From: Rhyacichthys aspro
Lineage: Eukaryota > Chordata > Actinopteri > Gobiiformes > Rhyacichthyidae
Reading direction: 5' to 3'
NCBI GenBank assembly: GCA_036850595.1
Contig: CM072159.1
Location: 28,936,280-29,000,279, forward strand
DNA length: 64,000 nt
How positions within the stretch are numbered: position 1 is the stretch's first letter; every line of letters begins with the position of its first letter. A program made the position numbers and the translations under genes. Shown one piece after another: positions 34,001 through 46,263 of this stretch. The notes under the pieces are model-generated. The model was not told the DNA's origin, made no database searches, and saw nothing but the letters and a program-made list of their open reading frames with translations.

Positions 34001-36286
34001 CCACAGCTCCATTGTCTGTTGCTACTAAACACTCAGCTCCACTCTTTTCTGTGTGTGTCACATTCGTGTTCTCTCAGCTCACCTTTGACCTCCAAAACAA
34101 CATTTATAGCAGAGAAATGATAAGTGTCCTTGGACATGACACACTTCAAAAAATAAACAGAAGTTGGTTTGATTTTAATCTTCAGAAAAACTGTCAAAGC
34201 TCAAAGGATGAAACCAAACATCGAAGTTTGCAGAAGTGCTCTAAAGAGTGACTTTTTGTAAAGTGCTGTGGATAAAAACATAATGGAGAACTGAGAGGAG
34301 CGGAGCTGATGGGATGATCATCAGATGTTAGTGTGTAGGTGGCCTATCACACAACTTTTCACAGCAAACTTGAAAACACCATGTTTTTTGCAGAGCAGCA
34401 GTATCAAAGCGAGGTAAAGACGCCCGTGGGCGCTTTAACGTCATTACATGAAATATATTTTTGAGACAAGAAAAAAAGCCTGTAAAACTGTTATTTTCTC
34501 TCTCCATCAACACCCTAATGCACACATGCAAATATTATGCTAATGGTATGTTAATTGGTGGAGTAGCTGCAAAGCAGCCCTGCTGTTCAAATGACTGGTG
34601 AGAAAATAGGTGGGGTCAGTCGCAAGCTGTAAAAGCATCTCCAACACAAATAAACAAAACCCTCGGGGATTAACAGAACAAGGGCCAGTGATAAACGGAT
34701 GAGAAGAGAGAGGAATACAACGGGCTGCGGCGAGGGATACAGGGAATAATGACGGGGCAATACACGGAGGCACGGGGTAAGAGGGTTTATACAGACGGGG
34801 ATTAGGCTCAGGAATAACAGGACACAAGTTAGACAAATACACACAGGCGACGAGCACATAAAAGGAAAGAGGAGTCAATGAGCAGGATAAAGAGGCCTGG
34901 AGCTATGGAAACTAAACGGAAAGGTGATAAAAATTAAGAAGACGATGGAGCAGAGAGCAGTCAGTGCAGGAAAAAGACAAGGGACTCTTAAAGAGGATAA
35001 AGAAATCAAATGTAAATTGGTGCAGCACAGTAAATACTGCCCTGTTTTCAGTGAAAAGACTGCTATATATTTACTTTACTTGACAATAACTTATACCTTC
35101 GACTGATTAGTCTGGTCTTTGTTAAATCAGCAACACAGTCCACTGCAGGAGAAGAAACAGGCCAGAGCTGAGACACAGTGAGTCCTGCACCTGACCATTA
35201 TGATTCACACACAACACTGCTCTGAATAATAACACATACACAACACTCTTATTCATCATTACTAATTAAACATAAAAACATGCCTTTAGTAAGAAGCACA
35301 GTAATTCTTAAAAAAATCAGTAACATTGATATATTCTTTTATTTTATAATGGGCAGGATCTACAGTAGCAGTAACAAAAAAATGGTGTTCAAGACAAACC
35401 CTTGGACAAAAATGAGCAGGTATTGTACAGAAAAAAACAGGTGAACAGCACAGAAACAGATCAAACTTCTGTCTTTACTGAGAAAGAAGACGCATGAAAA
35501 CTTGACAGACCGCTCATATTATTCAGTGAAAATGTAAAATAATAAAACATAGAAACCCGTTCGTTAATAAAAGTCTGGCTAACAGTATATTTCTCTGAAC
35601 CCATCATTAGCTCGCAGCACACACCTGCAGGACTCACAGTTAAAGCTGATGAGAAGCAGCCAATTAATGAGCTTTTCAGAGGCCATTATGATTCATCCAT
35701 AGATCCGCACTAAAGTTGTGTTTGTGTCGGTATGGGGAGCATCTGGAAAATGAACCACATCTGGTAAGAACATGTCATTTAAAGAGTTATGTATAAAGAC
35801 AGATTTCACTCTAGATATAAATCATGACAAAATCTAATTGGCTGGAAAATGTACTTGGTTATTTATTGAGTCCTCCCCTGTGTAACCTTCACTGCCAACC
35901 CTATATTGGACATTATGGATTCATGAACTAAAATATATTCAAGTTGTTACTGGTCAGACGATTATTAGACGAAAACTGAAATGTTCTAGTGGCTTTACCC
36001 AAACTATGTTGACTTTAACAAAGACATCAAAGGTGCATTATGTGTGCAGTATATGGTTTCTCAGTAGTGTTTAATCACATCAAAATAACACTCTTTGCAA
36101 AAACAATCCATTGAACACAGCATAAGGAGCCATTACTTTCAAGTACAGTATCGAGTTTAGTTCACATCAGGAACCATTATTTCCCAATCTTACAAAGTCA
36201 AGTAACCAAGTCTTATAAACTGTGTATATGATGTAGTTAAGTAGGTAATGCAACAACTTTTGGCAAGATACATGATCTCATTAGAG
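28031..36286. other. intergenic, 3' of sox5: no gene seen
   Basis: No reading frame with a recognisable domain. A tRNA-like B-box string (GGGTTTAGATCC) at about 30004-30015 may be a SINE remnant. Candidate regulatory blocks lie at 30620-30790, 31540-31720 (GTTAATGTATTCATGAGG) and 35630-35720 (CCAATTAATGAGC). The rest (28050-28620, 29300-29980, 31920-33600, 35200-35600, 35800-36270) is A/T-rich with nothing supported. Confidence 0.7.
30620..30790. promoter_or_regulatory. possible enhancer-like island downstream of sox5
   Basis: Contains CATAACAACG, TGTTAATTATGCTAAG, CCTTGTTGCCCC, AACCTGATAACCTAATTAAG and CACAACAAGGG, mixing SOX-like (AACAA) and homeodomain (TAATTA) cores on both strands. About 3 kb past the sox5 transcript end. 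Inference only. Confidence 0.33.
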
Positions 36287-36706
36287 CAGAGGTGTCAAAT
36301 TCAAAGTGGTGAGGGGCCACGATAGCTGATAAGAATCCTTTCAGGGGCCGAAGATGGTGACATTTGGACGCTTTTATTACATTTTGAATTGAGCTTTCAT
36401 CTTAATTTGAGTTTTAAAAAAGTTAGCTTTAACATTAATTACCTCCTTTTATAGAAACTGGTTTTAGTTGGATCTGAACCGGTTTTAGATGGATTTTAAC
36501 AGGTTTTACTTTGATTTGAACAAGTTTTAGTTGGATTTTAGATGGATTTCTACAGATTTGATCTATCTTTGTCGCAAAAATCAAACCTATTCAAATCCAA
36601 TTAAAACCTAATGCCAGAAATATCACCTGCTAAATGTATTGAAGGGCCACATAAAACAATGCAAAGGGCCGCATTTGGCCCCTGGGCCTTGAGTTTGACA
36701 TGTGTG
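36287..36706. mobile_element. non-autonomous hAT-type DNA transposon, 420 bp
   Basis: Perfect 8-bp target-site duplication cattagag at 36279-36286 and 36707-36714. Terminal inverted repeats: left CAGAGGTGTCAAATTCAA, right (reverse complement) CACACATGTCAAACTCAA, 14 of 18 matching. The 8-bp duplication and CAGNGGTGTCAAA terminus are typical of hAT elements. No transposase. The ends hold GGGGCC/GGGCCGCATTTGGCCCC-like sequence, and the middle contains four 21-bp tandem units (36456-36539). Confidence 0.88.
36456..36539. repeat. four 21-bp tandem units inside the hAT element
   Basis: Units start at 36456, 36477, 36498 and 36519, each beginning AAC and containing GGTTTTAG-like then TGGATTT-like sequence. 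They differ from each other at several positions, so the array is old. Confidence 0.8.
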
Positions 36707-38034
36707 CATTAGAGGGTTATCTGCCCCTCACTCAAAGTCACACAGTGAAGTATCTCTTAAACTAAGTGTCTCTGTTAAAAAGTTCTCACAATTAAGAAAC
36801 CCATCAAAATTATTATGAGGCTAGTATTTGTGAGTCGTCATATATAAGAGCAAAAGTTCAGTTCAGTTTAAACCGTGACCATCAGTGGAGAGGATATTGA
36901 TAAAGTTTCCTACAAATACCCCTCAATACCAACAACAAACCGGCTATTTCCAATTCTGAACATTTTTCAAACCTTGTAATTCCATTCACATCATTTTGCT
37001 TTATGCTTATAACTAAATGTGAGAGAAAGTTTGCTGTGTTTTGGATTGTGCTTCATCCATAGCCATCAATACATGCCACAAGGTCCCACATATTTAATAT
37101 TAAGGACTCTGAGGGGCGCGCTGTGTAAACAAACTGAGGGAAAGTCTTCCAGTGAATCGTCCAGAGATGTGTGAAGCCTGTCTCTTCAGGGCTGATCCTC
37201 TTGATACTCCGTGTTTAAATGTGTAATTGTTTGGGGCATTGAGATTTGTGAGCTAAATAAATAAAGCACCCTATGGTTTTCTCACGAATCCGTCGAGGGG
37301 CTTCAAAGTGCCGGGCCTCGGGTGCTTTGTCCTGCTCGGAGCTTAATGTGTAAGAGCGCAGTGGGCCCTGGCAGGACCGGCGCTATTTGGAAACTGTCAG
37401 TGTCCACTCTGTGCCAACCAGCCACAAGCGAAACCCCCTCTTTCCCCAGAAAACATCCCCTCTGGAGCCCCAATGGCTGCCAGTTTCTCAGACAGACCAC
37501 CGCTGACCCCTTCAGGCCTAGAAACTGTCGTCCGGCCAAGGAGCCAAGGAGCCCAGGGGCGTCTTGTTCATCACCCCGCAGCCTCCAGACTTTAAGATGC
37601 ATGTTTGGCTGCTCAGTGCGGTCAGGGAAAGAAATGGTGCTCAAGTTTCTCTTCGGGGCACCTCATCATTTCATTCTGCTTTAAGATTATTAAAAAAATT
37701 CCCAATCTCTATGCTTGTTTTGATTTGTGGACGATTTCCCCAGCGAAGCCTTGTAGCCACGCAGCAGACGGCCATGTGTCCTGACAGTTGACTTTGACCC
37801 AAGTTGAGACTCTCTTCATTTTGTCTGCTTTGTTTTTCTTTATATTTTTGGAAAAGGTTGCAAAGGTTGTGTAAAAGACAAGCTGCCCTCTCGGATGTCG
37901 TTGCACATTTGCTTTTCTCGTGCAACAAGATATGACCAATTCCTCTCAGCCCCAAGCCCTGAGCGGACATTGTTGCACTTTTAAACTATTTATTCATGGC
38001 TGTAACTCGCTACTGTTGTTACACAAAGAGTTGG

Positions 38035-38165
38035 GAGTGGGCTCAGAAGGTAGACCAAGTCGTCCACTAACTCTCAAACTGTCTAGTAAGACTGAACTGT
38101 GGGTGAATGCTTGCTGTAAACCGCTTTGAATCTTTGATAAGGAAGGATAAAGCTACATAAATAAT
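38035..38165 (+). mobile_element. degenerate tRNA-derived SINE fragment
   Basis: GAGTGGGCTCAGAAGGTAGA then CAAGTCGTCCACTAACTCTCAA resembles the tRNA-like head (A box) of a common fish SINE. The tail TGTAAACCGCTTTGAATC...AAAGCTACATAAATAATA resembles its usual end (GTAAAGCGCTTTGAGT...CTATATAAAT). The B-box region appears deleted. Identification is from memory of fish repeat consensus sequences. Confidence 0.55.
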
Positions 38166-39319
38166 ACTTGGAAAACAGCAGTGTTATTTCCTATTAAGGG
38201 TATTAACACTAGAAATCACCATCAACAGTATTGCAGTGACCTTACATTCACAACATATCTACAATAGAGTTAGTCACTAAAATTTAAAGGATAATGCATT
38301 TTCAAATCATTTTTTGTTTCTGAAGTATTCTGGTATTAATGTCTCAATTACTCGAGTTATTCCAAACAGAAATATGTTTAAAAAGTTAATAAATAAAATG
38401 AGTAGGAGGTCTGCTTTACCTGAATAATAAACATTTTTTAATAAATTGAATACTGCAAAATTAACATTAATCGTTGTTCGTTAACATACGTTTGATAATT
38501 AAAGGTGGCTCTAACAAACGTTTACGTCTGACATCACTTGGATGATGCTCAAAAACCTGAGTTCTGACTGGATCTCTTCTCAAATCGTCCTGTCTCCTCC
38601 TCCTTTTGATTGAATTTCATCTCTATCTGTTCATTTTTGTTTTTATTTGTTGACGTGAGTGTTGATACGTTTAGTCAGAATTTTCCTTCTCATTAATTAC
38701 TTTTTATTTAGTTTTTGTTTCGTTTTCAGCCGCAAAGATATGTTGTAAGACGTCAATTATTCGCCAACAAAAAAAATAACACTGGTTTCTACTTCTCATA
38801 TTTGTAATTAATTGGCGATTGTGCATTAATAGTAAGTTTATCTCTGGCCATAGTGGTCATACAATCAAGAATACATGAGTCTTCTGTGCTCAAGAGAAGA
38901 GTGATAATGTGGAAGAATATCTTTCTGTCTAGTGACTTTAACAAACAGACTTGGATGTTCTATAAAAGGAAAGTGCCCATTTTGTGATTGGCATTTACAA
39001 AGTGTTAGGTTCAGCAAGTGCAAAGAAAGAATTGGACACAAGACAGTTTGAGTGAGCGGACCTAAGCAAGCACATGTTGAACAAGTGTACAGACAGACTT
39101 GAGTGGACATGACACATTTGGAGAACGCACACAAGCTCAAATTTGTTATATTCTCAAAAAAGTGCAGTCGCTCATTGAGAACAGAGGCCCAGCCCAGCGT
39201 GGTACAGACAAGGAGATAAAAGACAGGAAAGAAGAGACAGGAAGAGACAAGAGAGCAAAGGGATTGTGGTTTTAAACTTTAAACGAACAGCTGTTGAATC
39301 ACAGGGGTCAGAGGGATTT

Positions 39320-39620
39320 CCTGGATGGAGGTGTCCTAATGGCTCCGTGTTAATATGAATTCATCGTCGACCCATTAGCGCCCTTCTCTAACCCACCTCC
39401 TCCTCCTCGGTGCTTCATAATGGCCCCGGCTCTGACCGCTCGTCTGCGTGTAGCGGATATAACGCGGATTTATCCCGATGTTCCCGGGGATTACACCCTC
39501 AGTGAGCTGTGTATTATGAGTAGATTTAGGCCCATAACTCATGAAGATAACAGGGGATTGGGGCGATTGTTTAAACGGCATGTGTTAGCCATCAGGGTCG
39601 GGACACACAAGGCCGACTGT
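39320..39620. promoter_or_regulatory. possible enhancer-like island
   Basis: Repeat-free, with CCTAATGGCTCC, GTTAATATGAATTCATCG, CCCATTAGCG, GCGGATTTATCCCG, GGGGATTAC and GGGGATTGGGGCGATTG (many TAAT/GATTA cores). It also holds an 85-codon open frame (39420-39677) with no recognisable domain, which I treat as chance. Confidence 0.35.
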
Positions 39621-40857
39621 GTGCGTCTGTGCGTGTGCAAGAGAAAGAACGGGATAATAAAATGTTCAGAGCATTGATGTTCATTAAAATTCCAATCCAA
39701 TCTCATTCTCAACACAAAGCACTGTGTTGAAAATGAATTCAGATGAAGGCTTTATGTAACAGAAATGCTCTTTGAATAATGAAATCTTTTGGTCGCCTTA
39801 ATCAAAAGGAAAGTCCCAACAATTACGTGGAAATTTTTGCACAATATCATTTTGGTTTTATGTCAACCATTTTATCAAAACGAAGACAAATAATAGACAG
39901 TAAAATAATGGAGATCATAGTTGGTTTAATGGAAAACCCTGTTTGAAAAAGCTTCTTTGCCATTTTATTATATTGACTTTTGAATGTGGATAAAAGAGTG
40001 ACAATTTTAGTTTGACCTAAAGTGACATGTATTCATTTAAATTCAAAGTCAGGATTATTTCAAAGGATGAATTGTTGCACAAATTAAAATGTAGAAGCCA
40101 GACCAGCCTTAAGGCCTCCATTTTCTTTTTGGAGTGAAAACAGTCTTTAATCCCTTCCCTTTACAGCCATTTCAGTTTAGAAATACTTTTTGAACCAATT
40201 GTAACTGTTTATCCAAAAGATAAGGCGTAATACTTTGTTTCTCTGATTTCTCTGATTGTGTGTCTATTCAGTGGTCTCCAAAGGCAATATATTCTCGTCT
40301 TTTAGTACTGACCCCTGGAAATGTGTACAGAATAGAAAAAAGTACAGTTTGCAGTGATGGTAATGTCCTGTTAAGGCCCAAACATGAATTTGGAGCCGCT
40401 GCTGGTCGACAGATGTGTGAGCTCTGTGTTTGTGGTGGGAGCACACTGTGGTGAGGCGCTTTACAAGGCCTCAGGGACAACACACAGACCACACTGACCA
40501 CAACACTCAGCTCCGAAAACACTGTCAAAACTTCAGCGGAGAGCGCCCAGCACAGATCGGCGCTGAGGGGACGGCTGAGGGTCTGCGAAGAATAACTTGA
40601 AGAATGAGATCCTAGGTTTAGAGCAAGTCAAGGCTTTGTATCTAGATTTCTGTTCATGTGAAAACATGGAGAATAAACAAATGAATATCGCTGTATTTCC
40701 ATTTAAACACCAACCAAATCTCATCCCTAAACTGATAAACTGGGCAGCTCTCAACAGGATTTTGGACATATTTCTCTATTTCAAGACACATCAGACTCTA
40801 GGCTTATCTGACTTGATAATTTCTGCTTTAAGTCTCTCCAAGCAGACATCTCAAAAC

Positions 40858-40929
40858 AGGTTCCACCGAGACTTGAACTCGGATCACTGGATTCAAAGTC
40901 CAGAGTGCTAACCATTACACCATGGAACC
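40858..40929 (-). tRNA. tRNA-Gln (anticodon TTG)
   Basis: 72 nt. Read on the minus strand it begins GGTTCCATGGTGTAATGG and ends GTGGAACCT. The acceptor stem (GGTTCCA/TGGAACC), D stem (GTGT/GCAC), anticodon stem (CTGGA/TCCAG) and T stem (CCGAG/CTCGG) all pair. The loop CTTTGAA has anticodon TTG, reading CAA. Discriminator T, as in eukaryotic tRNA-Gln. A Pol III terminator TTTT (plus-strand aaaa 40853-40856) follows the 3' end. No intron and no encoded CCA, as expected for a nuclear gene. Confidence 0.95.
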
Positions 40930-41126
40930 ACAAGGAGAGAGCTTTATTAGCTTAGGGAGGTATATTAAAATACAAGTAAGTTACAGGAATTGGACCCTAT
41001 GCCCTTATGGGAACTGAACGGTTGATAAAAATTCGAAAGATCTTTCATGTTTTTGGACTGCATTGAAAGTTTTTGACTGATTTTAAGACACAACTCATGC
41101 TTTAGCTCTCCTGCTGTGATATCTTC

Positions 41127-41178
41127 AGGTTCCACCGAGACTTAAACTCCAGAGTGCTGACCATTACACCACGGAACC
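41127..41178 (-). pseudogene. tRNA-Gln pseudogene lacking the anticodon arm
   Basis: 52 nt, matching the upstream tRNA-Gln at both ends (GGTTCCG... and ...TCTCGGTGGAACCT on the minus strand) but with a clean 20-nt gap removing the anticodon stem-loop and variable region. No TTTT terminator follows. It cannot make a tRNA. Confidence 0.9.
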
Positions 41179-41508
41179 ACCAAATGCACCTTTCTTACAG
41201 TGAACATGGTGAAATTTCCAGTAAAGTCTCAGGCTGGAAAATACACAGTTTATTCAATTGTTGCATTACATTTTTCTTTTCTTGTGGTTTTTCAGGAGCA
41301 GTTGATGATCTTTGTTGCTGAATAGTCATGTCTTACCTTGTTGTCTCACATGGTACTGACTTTAGCACTTAGCTTGTATTAAAGGAGGGTTTTTTTTGTC
41401 AAATTTATGATTTTCAGAGGCAGGATATGAGCTGGGTTACTAGACTTGATTGTTGAGGGGTGGGATCTTCTGACTAGGATCCCACTGAGTGCAGGGCCAT
41501 TTCAAAAC

Positions 41509-41580
41509 AGGTTTCACCGAGACTTGAACTCAGATCGCTGGATTCAGAGTCCAGAGTGCTGACCATTACATCGTGGAACC
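41509..41580 (-). tRNA. tRNA-Gln-like (anticodon CTG), probably degenerate
   Basis: 72 nt, same layout as the 40858 gene. The loop CTCTGAA gives anticodon CTG (reads CAG). A terminator TTTT lies at 41504-41507. There are two stem defects: a C-A mismatch in the acceptor stem (GGTTCCA against TGAAACC) and an A-C mismatch in the D stem (ATGT against GCAC). It may be a pseudogene or a poorly expressed variant. Confidence 0.7.
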
Positions 41581-41611
41581 ACAAAATGTACTTTTCTCAC
41601 ATTGAACATGG

Positions 41612-41642
41612 TTAAAGTAAAAGTAAAAGTAAAAAGTAAAGT
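41612..41642. repeat. TAAAAG-type short tandem repeat
   Basis: Four to five imperfect 5-6 bp units (TAAAG/TAAAAG) just 5' (in tRNA sense) of the third tRNA-Gln copy. Confidence 0.85.
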
Positions 41643-42519
41643 AGCTTTTATTTATTTTATTATTTAATGATTAGCTACTGATATATATTTATACATATTG
41701 CATTATTTTACCACCCTTTTACACTATTGATCCATATCTACTATACTTTGGTTAATCCTTGTACTGTTTATTCCAATTAATTTTAAATAAAAGAAATAAT
41801 TTAGCAGATCTGGTCATAAAGGTCACTTACCTGTTAGAGTATGTACATATATACATTTTGAATATGCTCTTTTTGTTGTTTGAACTGAGCACTCATCCCC
41901 ACAAACCTATTCTAAACCTGGAAATTCACTTAATGCAGCTCCACATTTTTGCCGTGACGTCTGACACTCTGCGTTTATTTAAAAGCAGCTCTCTGCAGTT
42001 TGCACTTCAGTGGCACCAAAGGGAAACAGAGGCAATATTTCCTGACAGTTTGAAGGATTAATTGTCCAGAAACTACACGCTGCGATGTCCGTTAACAACA
42101 GATCTCTCAACATGGATGAAAAACACAAAAATCACGTTACTTTCATAAACTATTTCAAGTCTATGTGCTACCTTTGGTTTCTGTAACAGCCTTTTTGCGT
42201 CTGTTTTTTTTTTTTAATGGAAATACCAAATTGTGCTGCTTTTGCTTTGCATTTTGAGTAGCTTTTAAATTCTAATGTACTGTGATAACCTTGAGACACA
42301 AATGGCTCTGCAGTTGTTTTAGATAAAAGCCCTCTCACTTGCACCTAATGGGTAAATCACTTAAAAGTATAAACAGAAATTAATTTAAGGATTTCTGTGT
42401 GAAAAGTTTTTGTTTGATCTCCCAAATCAAATATTTCACATTTTGAAAAAATAATTAGAGTGTATACCACTTTGTGTTTTAATAGCATGCAGTATTTTAT
42501 TAAAGAAAGCGAGTTTTTC

Positions 42520-42765
42520 AGCCTTACAGCAAGAAAGTTGTGAGTTTGTTTTGTGTGGAGTCTGCATGTTCTTCTCTTATCACTATTAGTTCCTTCCAGG
42601 CTTCTTTCCACAACCCAAATATAAAGGGAAATTAGTGTAAAGTGCCTCTTGTGAATGAGATCGAGACTGAATGGTTTTAAGTGTGTGTCATCCAGGATGG
42701 ACCCAGCCTTACGCCCAAAGCTGCCCATAACAGGATCAGCTGAAATAAATGAATGAAAGTGGAGG
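42520..42765 (+). mobile_element. degenerate near-full-length tRNA-derived SINE
   Basis: GCCTTACAGCAAGAAAGTTG then TGTGTGGAGTCTGCATGTTC matches the head of a common fish SINE (CTCACAGCAAGAAGGTCCTGG, TGTGTGGAGTTTGCATGTTC). TCATCCAGGATGGACCCAGC, CTTACGCCCAAAGCTGCCCA and GGATCAGCTGAAATAAATGAATG match its tail region (TGTCCAGGGTGTACCCCGCC, CGCCCAATGACAGCTGGGAT). Consensus recalled, not searched. Confidence 0.6.
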
Positions 42766-43199
42766 AAAGAAAGATAAAAGTGGTTGTGTTTAGAAATGTG
42801 AACCACATATGTAAGGTTAGGTCAATCCAGAAGGACACTTAAACCTGTGTTTTACATTTTCTAGTTTTAATTGTTTGTTTAAATGTCTGTATTAGGGGGG
42901 ATCGACTCAGGTAATTTACCTTTTACCTGTCTGCCTGTACTGACAATCAATTAAAGGCAAAAAAAACCCCAAAAAACCCTAATAATAATAAAAAACTAGT
43001 CTTGGGGAAGATAGCACAGAAAAGGGCCTGAAAAAATACTGATCTGTAACTTGTGTAAACCTAGAGTGATGTATCAAATTTGTTTTTGGTGGTATAATGT
43101 CGGTTCCTGTCCCAACAAACCACGACCAGAACAAAGTAAATGTAGTGTATCATTTTGAAATTTCTAATGAAGGATCTTGAATTTTTTTTTTTTTTTGCT

Positions 43200-43447
43200 G
43201 TAAACATCCATCCAACATTTTCTTCTGGCGGTTGGGGACAGTACCTCTGGGCTGTCCGACTGAGGTGGTGGTCCCTCTCTGGGCAGGGGTGTGTGTTCCA
43301 GCGTCAGGGGGATTACACTCCTCGTCCGCCACGGTAAAGTCTGGAGAGGAGAGTTCGGTCGACAGTCGTGCCTTGAATTCAGGAGGAACAGGCGGTTTTC
43401 ATCCTGGTCGTGGAACACAGGACCAGTTTTATACTCTCTCCAGGATG
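43200..43447 (+). mobile_element. non-LTR retrotransposon fragment (reverse transcriptase)
   Basis: A frame encodes HSSATVKSGEESSVDSRALN and, from about 43397, FHPGRGTQDQFYTLSRML. This matches the reverse-transcriptase segment of fish non-LTR elements (typically FRPGRGTxDQLYTLxRVL). Only this short part of the RT domain remains. Rex-like or another clade cannot be decided. Confidence 0.72.
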
Positions 43448-45309
43448 CTCCATTTCTTTAAAAAAGAAATTCTCATTTGTTACCTGCAAGAGTCCTGCTG
43501 CAGCTGCTTCGTTAAAAACACTTCGAAACCATGTGTTATTAATGCAGTAACATGTCATTTAGGCACAGAACAGACCTCATGGGCGTCATTCTTTTCCGTT
43601 TCCTATCTTTGCCAATCAATCAGTCTTGTTGCAGAGCGTGCTCCACTGAGCTTGTCCCTTTAGTATTGTGCCAAGCTGTCAATTTACAGACAGAAGTACG
43701 TCTGCTCCGAAATGTTCCAATAAATAAACATTAGTGTGCGAGAGGACAGCTCTGACGGCATGTGTACGTGTGCTGGTGGAGCTGCGTTGCCAGATCTACA
43801 GCCTCCATCCAGACAGCGACAGACAGACATTATGTAGCTGTGTCACAAACACACACACAGAGGGATAGGAGTAGGGAGAAAGAACATCTCTGCTTGTTAT
43901 TCAGCTTACGGATTATGTTGTGTTTAAACGACATGGCTTCAGCTCGGGAAAAAAAAAACAACTTTAAAATCCCTCTTTTTATCATGTAACATTTTTCATC
44001 AAAGTTGGTCCAGAAATAAATGCGGCCACAATGAACATGTGCTGAAATTGAGCTGGACGCAGACCAACGCGCAGGAAGTGGACTAATCCTCTCTCGCTAA
44101 GTGTCAAAGGTCAACCTGCACCATTTAGAGCCACAGAAGAAGAGTTGACACATGGAAATATTATCGGCGCCCCCTTAGACCTCACATTTCAGTCTGTTTT
44201 CTCTCAATCTGGATATGCGTGTGTTACCAGATTGAGCTGCATTCACACCTGGTATTTACCTGCATTAATCTGGTTCTCAAACATAAACGGCTTCTGACTT
44301 GTTACAATGCATTCTCCAACCTTTTATTTATACTAACTTTTATTGAATATATTTTCCTGAACAGGGAACGGTATTACTGGAGTAACATAGATTATTTAAT
44401 GTGTAAAAACACCCATATTATACAATTAAAATTGTATTAATGATTTAATTCTAACGCTTGTAAATGTCCCATCAAGAGCTGACAGGAGACAGTGACTCTG
44501 AAAGTGTCTTCTTTATGTCACCAAAAAAAAAAAATTCACAAAGATAAGATACGTTGAAAATAGAAGCAGCACCTTGACTTTAACTTGTCTTCTCATATTT
44601 TTAAGTAGGATCTTTGTGCATAAGTCACCAGTACTGTGAGTGTTTTATTTCCCTATGTGTGATTTACCATTATAAATAAACTTTTAAACCTTCATGTCTG
44701 AGAGCTTTCAAATGTTTAATCTGAAATGTAAAAAAATACACATGTTGTGACAACCCAGAAGCATATATCCTTATACATACCACTCTACTCCATCTCTAAC
44801 TCATGTATTTCATGTCTAACTCTGTCAAACTGTCCAACTTACATTGCTTCCTGTTGACTATGGTAAAACTTTCAATCAAACGATGAAATTGAGATGATAG
44901 GCCGGCCAGGACTTTTGTTTTCTTCTGGGATGTTTTGGAAAATATGGTTTTGAATTGAACCCAACTGAACTGAAAACCACTGTACACAAGCAATCTAGAG
45001 GAGAATTTGACTTAAACAACCTGAAAACCTGGACTGGATCACATTGTGGTGCGCTCTTATTTGTCAAAAATGAATCACAATGAAATGAAGCAGTGCTGCT
45101 CTTTCAAAAACAATGGGAGTGATGTAGGAGGCACACACACACATTCACATCTCCACAGAGATCTGAGGACATCCATGCAACCCGGCTCCAATCTCTCAGG
45201 ACACATTTAACCCATTCACACCTTGCATTAGATCCGATCACTGCCTGGATTTTAGTGCCAGGTCTGAAGGTGGCCACAGTGTTTTCATGAGACAAATGTT
45301 AGCTTCCAC

Positions 45310-45500
45310 CGTTTTCTTTTCCCTCTCAGATACTCGCCGAAATGGCCCAGACGGATGTAATTGGTGTGTAGGAACGGTTGCGACAAATAACTGTAATTAC
45401 CAGAAATGACTTGTTGCATGGAAACAGTCACGCGTGTCATTTTGTGTCTGAATGCGGCGGTCAGATGTTAGAGGAACTTTCGGTAACAGCACTTTACGAC
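45310..45500. promoter_or_regulatory. possible enhancer-like island
   Basis: GATGTAATTGGTGTG, CGACAAATAACTGTAATTACCAG, GACTTGTTGCATGG and CGGTAACAGC within 170 bp, GC-balanced and repeat-free. Inference from motif density. Confidence 0.3.
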
Positions 45501-46263
45501 TCATTTTTCCAACATTACAGCCCATTGTTTTGTGTTGAACTCTTCACACGCTGGTGGGAAATGAACTCCTGAGTGGTTTCAGTGCCGCGCCGCTGCGACA
45601 AAGAGGGGTCAGCCGCCCCTTTTGGATAATGATAATACACAACACATGCATGCATACAGATACAGACAGCCACTTGTGATCAGCGCAGAGGCGTGGACGC
45701 ACACAAAACTCACTCATCGTTTCAGTTGTGCCCTTTGAAGTCCTCAAATATCATCGAGCATTTACAATCTAATTATGTGTGTTTACTCTCTCTGCTGTTT
45801 ACCCCTAGATCCCAGAGAGCAGGGGCATAACTATACCGTACGGTAGTTTCACAGGGGCCCACATTACAACCAGAGTTCCCATTTAAAATGAAGGGCTATA
45901 AAGACTTATTCCATGGTATCGGTGCTCATTTCTTCCACTAATATCTGTAATATATTTAATGTCCGTAATAGAAGAAACAGCAAGACACATTTTCCATAAT
46001 TCTGAGCTGCTCTTTTTTAGAGTGAAGCCATCAAATTTTAGTATTTTTAAAAAGTCCTTATAAAATAGTGTTTACAGTTCCATCTGCAGAAGAGACAAGG
46101 ATTTAGTGGAATACAGAAAGAGCACCAGACAATCTCACTCAATGAGGCATTACTGTGTAGATCTGGGGCTTTTGTGAGGACAATTGGACTGAATGCTTAT
46201 TGGAGAATATGTCCATAACGTTGTTGTTATTAAGTTGTTGATTTAATTTGCATTTAAAATGAC

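Larger units (their letters stand above)
36715..40857. other. intergenic: no gene seen
   Basis: Contains a GC-richer repeat-free stretch at about 37100-37700, a SINE remnant (38035-38165), A/T-rich unremarkable sequence (38170-39300, 39660-40590) and an enhancer-like block (39320-39620). No protein-coding gene supported. Confidence 0.7.
41581..43199. other. intergenic: A/T-rich, one SINE relic
   Basis: Contains a TAAAAG-type short tandem run (41612-41642), A/T-rich unremarkable sequence to about 42500, the SINE relic at 42520-42765, and A-rich strings near 42955-42995. No gene recognised. Confidence 0.7.

Noticed and set aside
42357..42806. 149-codon frame on the minus strand
   Set aside because: It overlaps the antisense of a degenerate SINE (42520-42765), so the openness is incidental.
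45826..45880. CAGGGGCATAACTATA...AGGGGCCC string, possible DNA-transposon end
   Set aside because: No matching inverted end or target duplication found nearby.
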